A DNA stretch of 64,000 bases from Qipengyuania sp. S6317L1. Lineage in GTDB: Bacteria > Pseudomonadota > Alphaproteobacteria > Sphingomonadales > Sphingomonadaceae. Below the pieces are notes generated by a model. That model saw only the letters and a program-made list of their open reading frames with translations, ran no database searches and was not told the origin of the DNA. Below are positions 57,611 through 64,000 of this stretch, one piece after another. The DNA lies in contig NZ_JALKAJ010000004.1 in NCBI RefSeq assembly GCF_023015615.1, positions 124,001 to 188,000 of the forward strand, read 5' to 3'. Position numbers and translations under genes: made by a program. The first letter of the stretch is position 1, and each line of letters begins with the position of its first letter.

Positions 57611-59281
57611 ATGAAACACCTCCCAGCAGCCCGGTTGTCAACTTTGGCCGTTCTGGCCGCAAGTGTGGCCTTCAGCGCCACCCCAGCATTAGCTAACACA
57701 TTGATATATAACGTGAATGGTATCACCATTGACGAAGAGGGCGAAGCCAGACGCTTCACGCAGCTGGTTTACGATGATGAGGGCATCATCACCCACGTTC
57801 TGGAACGCGGACAGGATCGCCCCGAAGGCATCGACTTTGCCATGGATGGAGAGGGTCAGGTCCTTCTTCCCGGCATGATTGATGGCCATGTCCATGTGAT
57901 GGATATCGGCTTTGCCGCGCTCACACTCGACCTTTCCGACACCAACAGCCTCGACGAAGCGCTCGCCAAGATCGCAACCTTTGCGCAAGAGAACCCGGGC
58001 CGCCCATGGATCCTGGGACGCGGCTGGAACCAGGAGAAATGGGGCCTTGGCCGTTTCCCGACCGCAGCGGAACTGGACGCGGTGGTGTCGGACCGCCCCG
58101 TATGGCTGGAGCGCGCAGACAACCACGCAAACTGGGCCAATTCGCTCGCGATGGAACGCGCAGGGGTCAATGCGGACAGCAAGAGCCCCGAGGGCGGGCG
58201 TATCATCCGCGATGAAAGCGGCAATCCAAGCGGCATCTTCATCGATGCGGCAAGCAGCCTTGTCGGTGACAGCGTCCCTCCCCCGCGCGCAGAAGACCGC
58301 GACCTTGCCTTCGCGCTTGCCCAATCGCGCCTCCTTGAAAACGGGATTACCGCGGTTGCCGATATGGGAACGCCGGTGGTCGACTGGATGACCTTCCGGC
58401 GCGCGGCCGACCGGGGTGCGCTTAACATTCGCATCATGTCTTATGCCGACAGCCCCGAGGCGATGGAGCTTATCGGAGGGCCCGGCCCCACCCCCTGGCT
58501 CTATGACGACAAATTGCGGCTCAACGGCCTCAAACTTTACGTCGATGGCGCTTTGGGCTCGCGCGGCGCGACGCTTAAGGAACCCTATCACGACGAACCG
58601 ACAACGCGCGGCATCGCGATCACCAGCCCAGCGCAACTCCGCAACCGGATGAGCCGCGCTGCGATGGACGGTTTCCAGACGGCTGTTCACGCGATTGGCG
58701 ATGCGGCCAATGAAGATGTGCTGATGGCCATTGCCGAGCTTTCGACAAGCTACGATGGCGACCGGCGTTGGCGCATCGAGCACGCGCAGATCGTCGATCC
58801 GGCTGACCTTCCGCTGTTCGGTGAATATGGCACCATCGCCTCGATGCAGCCGCTCCACCAGACAAGCGATATGTTCATGGCCGAAGCGCGCCTTGGCGAA
58901 GACCGACTGGGCGGCGCCTATGCGTGGCGCTCAATCATAGAAATTGGCGGGCGCATCGCTTTTGGATCGGACGCGCCGGTGGAGCCTGCCGACGCCTTTG
59001 CCGGGATCGCCGTTGCCATCAGCCGCACGGACGAAAATGGCCGCCCCTTTGGCGGGTGGCGCGCGCATGAGGCGGTGAGCCGCGAACAGGCGCTGGCCGC
59101 CTTCACCGCCGATGCAGCTTTCGCCGGCTTTGCCGATGGCAAGTTCGGGCGATTGATCCCCGGAGAGCGCGCCGATTTCATCCTTGTCGACCGCGATCCC
59201 CTGCTCGCCTCGCCCGGAGAAATCCGTGAAACGAAGGTGAACGGCGTGTGGATTGGCGGCGTGCAGGTTTTCGCACGCTAA
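57611..59281 (+). CDS. Exported amidohydrolase (YtcJ-like, amidohydrolase 3 family)
   Basis: This 556-residue metal-dependent hydrolase has a signal peptide ending in PALA (about residue 28). The metal-binding DGHVH lies at 91-95, with further histidines in THRE-like HAIGDAAN and IEHAQIV and an aspartate in FGSDAPVEP. Substrate unknown; relatives act on cyclic amides or esters. It is likely co-transcribed with the dehydrogenase 3 bases upstream. Its stop lies 6 bases from the convergent tatC stop. Confidence 0.88.
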   Translation: MKHLPAARLSTLAVLAASVAFSATPALANTLIYNVNGITIDEEGEARRFTQLVYDDEGIITHVLERGQDRPEGIDFAMDGEGQVLLPGMIDGHVHVMDIGFAALTLDLSDTNSLDEALAKIATFAQENPGRPWILGRGWNQEKWGLGRFPTAAELDAVVSDRPVWLERADNHANWANSLAMERAGVNADSKSPEGGRIIRDESGNPSGIFIDAASSLVGDSVPPPRAEDRDLAFALAQSRLLENGITAVADMGTPVVDWMTFRRAADRGALNIRIMSYADSPEAMELIGGPGPTPWLYDDKLRLNGLKLYVDGALGSRGATLKEPYHDEPTTRGIAITSPAQLRNRMSRAAMDGFQTAVHAIGDAANEDVLMAIAELSTSYDGDRRWRIEHAQIVDPADLPLFGEYGTIASMQPLHQTSDMFMAEARLGEDRLGGAYAWRSIIEIGGRIAFGSDAPVEPADAFAGIAVAISRTDENGRPFGGWRAHEAVSREQALAAFTADAAFAGFADGKFGRLIPGERADFILVDRDPLLASPGEIRETKVNGVWIGGVQVFAR

Positions 59282-59287
59282 TGCGCG

Positions 59288-60124
59288 CTATTCGGCGGGC
59301 TGATCGCTCGCCTCTATCTTTTTGGGCGGCTCGTCCGAAGTATCGTCTTCAATCTCGGCATTATTCTTCTTCATCGCGCGTTCCTGAATGCGCATGATGA
59401 TGAGCGAGCCTTCGAACAAGATCAGAAGCGGCACTGCGAGGATAACCTGCGTGCCGGGATCAGGCGGCGTCACAATCGCAGCGATTGCCACAATGCCAAC
59501 GATCACATAGCGGCGCGCCGCCACCAGTTGATCGCGGGTGACAATGCCAGCGCGGTGCAGCAGCAGGAGCAGCACAGGCAAAAGGAAGGTGAGGCCGAAC
59601 GCCATGATGAACTGCATCACAAGGCCAAGGTAATCGCCCGCCGAAGGAAGCGCCTGTATCTGAAGTCCGCCGGTTTCGCCGCCGAACCCCAGGAAAAACA
59701 GGAAGGCGAGCGGCATCACCACATAGTATGCCAGCGCCGCGCCCCCGATGAACAATACCGGGGTCATGATCAGAAACGGCAGGAATGCGCGCTTTTCATT
59801 GGCGTACAGGCCGGGTGCGACAAAGGCCCACAACTGGTTGGCAATGATCGGAAAGCTCACCATGAACCCGCCGAACAGGCCGACCTTGAGCTCGACGAAG
59901 AAAATTTCGGGAAGCTTGGTGAAGATCAGTTGCCCCTCCCCTTCGGGAAAGGCGTCTTTCAAAGGCTGGACCAGAAAGCCAAGGATAAAGTCGGCGAAAT
60001 AAAAGCAGATGCCAAAGCCGATAAGCAATGCAAAGATCGAGCGCATCAACCGGCTGCGAAGCTCGATCAGATGGTCGAGCAGCGGAGCGCGCGTTTCGTC
60101 GATGTCCTTGATTTCAAAAGCCAT
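59288..60124 (-). CDS. tatC: Twin-arginine translocase subunit TatC
   Basis: This 278-residue receptor subunit binds twin-arginine signal peptides. It has about six membrane segments, an N-terminal LLDHLIELRSRL and the FVAPGLYANEKRAFLPF loop, both family signatures. The C-terminal tail of about 35 residues is charged. It lies 9 bases after tatB. Confidence 0.96.
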   Translation of the reverse strand: MAFEIKDIDETRAPLLDHLIELRSRLMRSIFALLIGFGICFYFADFILGFLVQPLKDAFPEGEGQLIFTKLPEIFFVELKVGLFGGFMVSFPIIANQLWAFVAPGLYANEKRAFLPFLIMTPVLFIGGAALAYYVVMPLAFLFFLGFGGETGGLQIQALPSAGDYLGLVMQFIMAFGLTFLLPVLLLLLHRAGIVTRDQLVAARRYVIVGIVAIAAIVTPPDPGTQVILAVPLLILFEGSLIIMRIQERAMKKNNAEIEDDTSDEPPKKIEASDQPAE

Positions 60125-60133
60125 GTGCGCCGC

Positions 60134-60541
60134 CTATCCTTGCGGCTTGGCCGGGCTTTCCGGCTCTGACGGTTTGGAGGGCGACGGCGCTGGCTCGGCG
60201 GGCTTTGCCTTTTGAGCTGCGCTTTCCGCATTCGCAGCCTTGGGCGTTTCCGAAACCGGAGGGGGGCCAGTCATCACCGGCTCGCCCTTTTCCTCTTCCA
60301 CGGCCTTGGCGGACTGCTTCATGATGGCCTCGTTCTGGGCCTTCCACTTCTTTTCCATGTCCTCAAGCTCGGCCTCGCGCACCATGGCATCAAGGCCGGT
60401 GCGAAAGTGCGAGGACACGCGCCGAACCTTGCCGATCCAGCGGCCCGCATGGCGCATCGCCAAGGGCATATCATTCGGCCCGATCACAAGGACCGCGACG
60501 ATGATAATGACCAGTATTTCTGCGGCGCCAAGATCAAACAT
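60134..60541 (-). CDS. tatB: Twin-arginine translocase subunit TatB
   Basis: This 135-residue subunit has one N-terminal membrane helix with the GAAEILVIIIVAVLVIGP core, an amphipathic helix with RHAGRWIGKVRR, and a Pro/Ala/Glu-rich tail. It works with TatC in signal-peptide recognition. It sits between tatA (54 bases upstream) and tatC. Confidence 0.94.
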   Translation of the reverse strand: MFDLGAAEILVIIIVAVLVIGPNDMPLAMRHAGRWIGKVRRVSSHFRTGLDAMVREAELEDMEKKWKAQNEAIMKQSAKAVEEEKGEPVMTGPPPVSETPKAANAESAAQKAKPAEPAPSPSKPSEPESPAKPQG

Positions 60542-60595
60542 GGGGCTTGGGGTCTCTTAATCGAGGGTAAGGCGAAAGCTTTGCAAAACAGCCGG

Positions 60596-60832
60596 TTAGC
60601 TTGATGTTTCGCTCTTTTCAGCCGTTTTGGCGTCGCCGGTTTCCTTGGCAGGCGCTTCGATCTCGCCCTTGGGCTTGTCCTCGCTGCCAGCCTCTTCGTT
60701 CATGCCTTTTTTGAAACTGTTGATGCCTTTGCCAAAGTCACCCATCATCTCTGAAATTTTGCCGCGACCGAAGAGCACGAGAATGACAATCGCAAGGATG
60801 AGGACTTGCCAGATACCGATTTGGCCGAACAT
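60596..60832 (-). CDS. tatA: Twin-arginine translocase subunit TatA
   Basis: This 78-residue pore subunit has a membrane helix with IWQVLILAIVILVLFGRGKI, the FGRGKI hinge and an amphipathic helix (MGDFGKGINSFKKGM). The acidic tail is short. It is the first tat gene, starting 102 bases after scpB. Confidence 0.95.
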   Translation of the reverse strand: MFGQIGIWQVLILAIVILVLFGRGKISEMMGDFGKGINSFKKGMNEEAGSEDKPKGEIEAPAKETGDAKTAEKSETSS

Positions 60833-60934
60833 AGGATTTCTCTCTTAATTGCCCTTGGAAGGGGGGTGTTACGCACCCGATATAGGCGCTTCGCCGCGAT
60901 CATGCCAGTGAGACTAGCGTTTGTTCGCGCGAAT

Positions 60935-61657
60935 TCACTCAGGTGAGGGGGCTGGCTCACACGATTGGGGCTCGCCCGATTGGGGCTCGCCCGATCGCGA
61001 AGCTTCGGCCTCATCCTCTTCGCTCTCTTCGCCGTCGCTCTCTTCGTCGTCGCTCTCTTCGCCGTCGTGCTCTTCGTTGTCGGGGGACATCGCCTCTTCG
61101 AAGGCTTCGTCGACCGGATCGAGCAGGCCCGAGGCACGCAGTTCGTCGATGCCGGGAAGATCGCGGCGCGAAGACAGGCCAAAGTGGTCGAGAAAATCAG
61201 GCGTCGTCGCGTAAATCACCGGACGTCCGGGCACTTCGCGCCTACCGGCAAGCTTGATCCAGCCTGCCTCCATCAGCACATCGAGCGTGCCCGAACTGGT
61301 TTGCACACCCCTGATCGATTCGATTTCGGCGCGGCTGACCGGCTCGTGATAGGCGATAATGGCAAGCACTTCGGTGGCCGCGCGGCTGAGGCGGCGGACC
61401 TGCTCTTTTTCGCGGCGTAGAAGGTGCGCCATGTCGGGCGCTGTCTCGAAATGCCAGCGTTTGCCGCGCTCGACCAAGTGCACGCCGCGGTTCGCATAAT
61501 GCGCTTCGAGGGACTTGAGCGCGTCTCGGATGATGCTCTTTTCGCAGTCGCCAAGGTGCGCACAAAGCTGGTCCACGCTCAAGGGTTCTTCGGCGGCAAA
61601 GAGAGTGGCTTCGAGGCCTCGGGTGATTTCATCGGGCGCCGGGTCGTGGTCCGACAT
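60935..61657 (-). CDS. scpB: Segregation and condensation protein ScpB
   Basis: This 240-residue protein has two winged-helix domains (about residues 1-185) that pair with ScpA and the SMC ATPase to condense chromosomes. EAPLSVDQL-like and LEVLAIIAYHEPVSRAEIESIRGV-like segments are typical. The last 50 residues are an acidic, low-complexity tail made of DGEES and SGEPQ repeats. The start overlaps the scpA stop by one base (TGATG). Confidence 0.93.
   Translation of the reverse strand: MSDHDPAPDEITRGLEATLFAAEEPLSVDQLCAHLGDCEKSIIRDALKSLEAHYANRGVHLVERGKRWHFETAPDMAHLLRREKEQVRRLSRAATEVLAIIAYHEPVSRAEIESIRGVQTSSGTLDVLMEAGWIKLAGRREVPGRPVIYATTPDFLDHFGLSSRRDLPGIDELRASGLLDPVDEAFEEAMSPDNEEHDGEESDDEESDGEESEEDEAEASRSGEPQSGEPQSCEPAPSPE
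60957..61078 (-). repeat. 15-bp imperfect tandem repeats in the scpB 3' end
   Basis: Two adjacent arrays are seen. One repeats GATTGGGGCTCGCCC (plus strand) twice and encodes SGEPQ units. The other repeats TCGCTCTCTTCGCCG-like units about four times and encodes D(G/D)EES units. Both keep the reading frame. Confidence 0.8.
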
Positions 61658-62514
61658 CAGCTCAGCGCCTTTTCTTTCAGGCGCCGGATGCGCAGCGGCT
61701 CGAACGCGCCGTCCTGCTCGATTTCGGCCTTGCCCAAACGCGCGAGTTCAAGCGCTGCGACAAAGCTTGAAGCGAGCGCCGAACGGCGCAGCGCGGGCTC
61801 TGCGTGTTTGGGAAGGAAGTCGCGCAAATCCATCCAGTCGAGCGTCACGCCAATCATCGCAGACACCCGGTCAAGCGCGCTGTCCAAAGTCATCACCGGG
61901 CGGTCTGACACGTGATAGATGCGCGGCGCGGTGCGTGCTTTGACCTGACCATAGGCCTGGATCAGCGAATAGGCATCGCACTTCCAAAGCGTCTTGCGAT
62001 CGGTGCGTAATCCCTCTGGTCGCCCGCGCAGGAATATGTCGCGCCCGATCCGGTCGCGCGCCATGAGCCGCGCGCCCGCCTCGCGCATCGCGCCGAGGCG
62101 TTGGAGGCGGAGTTGCAGACGCAGAGCGAGCTCTTCGGGACTTGGATCTTCCTGTTCGTCCTTGGGCAGGAGCATGGCGGATTTGAGGAAGGCAAGCCAG
62201 GCGGCCATCACCAGATAATCCGCCGCCAGTTCCAGCCGCAAATCCTGTGCCTGCTCGATATAGTCGAGGTATTGGTCAACCAGCGCGAGGATGGAAATCT
62301 GTTTGAGATCAACCTTTTGCCGCCGCGCCAGATCGAGGAGAAGGTCAAGCGGCCCCTCCCAGCCATCAAGCTCGAGATAGAGCGCCTCTTCGCCGGCCTT
62401 CGCGCCCTGTTTTGCGGGATCATCGTCCCACCCATCGGGCATGATCGCGCCGGGTTCGGGCGCGTTCATCGCACCGCCCGTCAGCATGAAGCCCTCTTCC
62501 TGGCTTGCGCTCAT
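61657..62514 (-). CDS. scpA: Segregation and condensation protein ScpA
   Basis: This 285-residue kleisin links the SMC heads. The N-terminal LELDGWEGPLDLLLDLARRQKVDL and the following coiled region are the family signature, and the C-terminal helix ends the protein. It starts with an ATGA overlap with nagZ and overlaps scpB at its end. The first 40 residues form a longer, poorly conserved lead; an internal ATG could be the true start. Confidence 0.93.
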   Translation of the reverse strand: MSASQEEGFMLTGGAMNAPEPGAIMPDGWDDDPAKQGAKAGEEALYLELDGWEGPLDLLLDLARRQKVDLKQISILALVDQYLDYIEQAQDLRLELAADYLVMAAWLAFLKSAMLLPKDEQEDPSPEELALRLQLRLQRLGAMREAGARLMARDRIGRDIFLRGRPEGLRTDRKTLWKCDAYSLIQAYGQVKARTAPRIYHVSDRPVMTLDSALDRVSAMIGVTLDWMDLRDFLPKHAEPALRRSALASSFVAALELARLGKAEIEQDGAFEPLRIRRLKEKALS

Positions 62515-63539
62515 GCAGCTTCCCCCGCAATCGCCAGAAGCGCGTCGCGTTTCGCCAGAAGTTCGCCCGCATCATCGGACAATCCGTCTGCAACCTGCGT
62601 CCCTTCAAGGGCTTTGGCAAGCCGCTCAGCCGTGCGCGACGACATCGTGGGCACGGCCTCGCAAATGCCGACCATATCATCCATCCTGGCCCAGCAATTG
62701 AGCACGATGTCGCATCCTGCCGCAATCGCTTTGCCGGAGCGTTCCGGCACACTGCCGTCGAGTGCTTCCATGTCGATATCATCGGTCAAAAGCAGGCCGT
62801 CAAAGCCGATTTCGCCGCGGATGATCTCTTTGATGATCGTTTCAGAAAGCGTCGCGGGAAGCGCCTCGTCCCATACGGGAAACTTGAGATGGCCGGTCAT
62901 GCCGATAAGCGCGCCGTTGAGCTTGCGGAACGGCTCCAGATCCGCAGCCAGTTCCCCGGCGCTCGCATGGACCGTGGGCATTTCCTTGTGGCTGTCGCAC
63001 AGGGCGCGGCCATGCCCCGGCATATGCTTGATGCAGCCTGTCACCCCGCCTGCGGCCAATCCATCCAGTATCGCTCGGCCAATCGCGGCCACTTGCATCG
63101 GGTCATGGCCCAAAGAGCGGTCACCGATTACATCGTGCGCCCCCTCCTGCCGAAGGTCGAGCGGCGGATGGTAGTCCACCGTAATGCCCATTGCCGACAG
63201 CTCCAGCCCCATCGCCTTTGCGCCCACGCGCGCGGCTTCGATCGCGCTTGCCGGAGCCAATTGGTAAAGCCGGTCGAATGCCTCGCCCGAAGGGTATGCA
63301 GCCCAATGCGGCGGGCGCAGACGCGCGACACGCCCGCCCTCCTGATCAATCGAGATCAACAGGTGATCGCGACCGTGAAGCTCGCGCAGTTCATCGGTGA
63401 GAGCGCGCAGCTGCCTTGCGTCTTCGCAATTGCGGCCAAACAGGATGTAGCCCGCCGGATCAGCGTCACGAAAAAACGCGCGCTCGTCCGCTGTCAGCTT
63501 TGTGCCAGAACATCCGAATATCGCAGGAACCATCGTCAT
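62511..63539 (-). CDS. nagZ: Beta-N-acetylhexosaminidase (NagZ)
   Basis: This 342-residue GH3 enzyme cleaves GlcNAc-anhydroMurNAc in cell-wall recycling. The KHMPGHG loop (171-177), the DSHKEMP catalytic loop (182-188) and the TDDIDM segment (252-257) holding the nucleophile aspartate are all present. The protein is cytoplasmic, with no signal peptide. I chose ATG at 63539; another ATG two codons later is equally possible. It is coupled to scpA by ATGA. Confidence 0.93.
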   Translation of the reverse strand: MTMVPAIFGCSGTKLTADERAFFRDADPAGYILFGRNCEDARQLRALTDELRELHGRDHLLISIDQEGGRVARLRPPHWAAYPSGEAFDRLYQLAPASAIEAARVGAKAMGLELSAMGITVDYHPPLDLRQEGAHDVIGDRSLGHDPMQVAAIGRAILDGLAAGGVTGCIKHMPGHGRALCDSHKEMPTVHASAGELAADLEPFRKLNGALIGMTGHLKFPVWDEALPATLSETIIKEIIRGEIGFDGLLLTDDIDMEALDGSVPERSGKAIAAGCDIVLNCWARMDDMVGICEAVPTMSSRTAERLAKALEGTQVADGLSDDAGELLAKRDALLAIAGEAA

Positions 63540-63660
63540 ATGACAGCACCCAAGCCGCAAACACGCAAGCGCAGTAACCATCCATTGCAGCTATTTTACG
63601 GGGAAAATGCGCCCGTAAGCGGCGCAATCTTGCGAAAACGCCGCCGGATCACCCTTTCGC

Positions 63661-64000
63661 TCAGCCTTTGACCTGGCAATCAATGCCATCCGACTTGAGT
63701 TCGGCGCAAAGGCGATCAGCCGCCGCGCGGTCGCCTGCGACGGCCTGCAGGCGGTAAACCGTGCCGATATCGACCACGCCTTCCTCGATGCGATAGCGCA
63801 GGCCCGAGAGCGCATCGGTGCGGCGGGAAAGTTCGCGCCAGCCCTGTTCTGCGCGTGAGCGGCTCGAATAGGCGGCAAGCTGGACGCCCACGCCCGATGC
63901 CGATGCCCCCGTTGCAGCGCCGGTATCTCCGCTGCCGGACGAACCGTCGCCCGAAGCGCCAGCCGCGCCCTCATCAGCGTTATCGCCGCCAGCATTGGCG
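63661..64000 (-). CDS. SPOR domain protein, C-terminal part
   Basis: The frame continues beyond the right edge, leaving 112 residues. A Gly/Ala/Ser/Asp-rich linker leads to a SPOR domain of about 75 residues: GVQLAAYSSRSRAEQGWREL, then YRLQAVAGDRAAADRLCAELK. Such domains bind septal peptidoglycan. In Sphingomonadales this gene often lies between argS and nagZ. The gap to nagZ is about 120 bases. Confidence 0.88.
   Translation of the reverse strand, partial: ANAGGDNADEGAAGASGDGSSGSGDTGAATGASASGVGVQLAAYSSRSRAEQGWRELSRRTDALSGLRYRIEEGVVDIGTVYRLQAVAGDRAAADRLCAELKSDGIDCQVKG

Noticed and set aside
60880..60895. GGGTG-TTACG-CACCC hairpin between scpB and tatA as a terminator
   Set aside because: The stem is only 5 bp and has no T-run on either strand.

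Overview
The window reads as a chromosomal housekeeping segment of an alphaproteobacterium, most likely Sphingomonadales and probably Erythrobacteraceae. This is judged from protein style and gene order only: a long-tailed FtsZ, obgE next to proB, and SPOR-nagZ-scpA-scpB-tatABC in a row. DNA is moderately GC-rich and densely coding, with many 1- and 4-base start/stop overlaps. I found no rRNA, tRNA, CRISPR array, insertion sequence, integrase or prophage block.

Layout. Bases 1-2089 (+) hold a sulfate-assimilation operon: cysI (3' part), a DUF934 gene and cysH. Bases 2102-10343 (-) hold an NAD-dependent epimerase-like gene, proB, obgE, a poly-proline lipoprotein, a Bax-inhibitor-1 family protein, proC, a YbjN-like protein and a TPR-SPOR protein. 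Bases 10464-29703 (-) form a complete division and cell-wall (dcw) cluster, transcribed mraZ-rsmH-ftsL-ftsI-murE-murF-mraY-murD-ftsW-murG-murC-murB-ddl-ftsQ-ftsA-ftsZ. Upstream of mraZ lies a 538-base non-coding region with 10-bp-phased G-triplet boxes that look like MraZ operators.

Bases 30242-41778 are mixed: a small membrane protein, cysK, a 2Fe-2S ferredoxin, an AlkA-like glycosylase, a TonB-C-like periplasmic protein, a secreted S9 peptidase, an SDR enzyme, a pterin dehydratase, ccmA-ccmB, map, a DUF4163/DUF3298 protein, an M17 aminopeptidase and an SH3 protein. Bases 41830-44842 hold argC (type 2) and glnB-glnA. A sigma-54-like promoter and two 21-bp-spaced TGC-N11-GCA sites, the classical NtrC arrangement, precede glnB. 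Bases 44920-55105 hold a GGDEF-EAL membrane protein, an orphan GH24 lysozyme, tamB-tamA and bpt. Bases 55369-59281 hold ilvA, a beta-hydroxyacid dehydrogenase and a secreted amidohydrolase. Bases 59288-64000 (-) hold tatC-tatB-tatA, scpB-scpA, nagZ and the end of a SPOR protein.

No new defence or mobile system was found. The best leads are regulatory (mraZ boxes, glnBA control region) and structural (15-proline lipoprotein, DNA-repeat-encoded tails in the SDR and ScpB proteins, catalytic-domain-less SH3 protein, long FtsZ linker).
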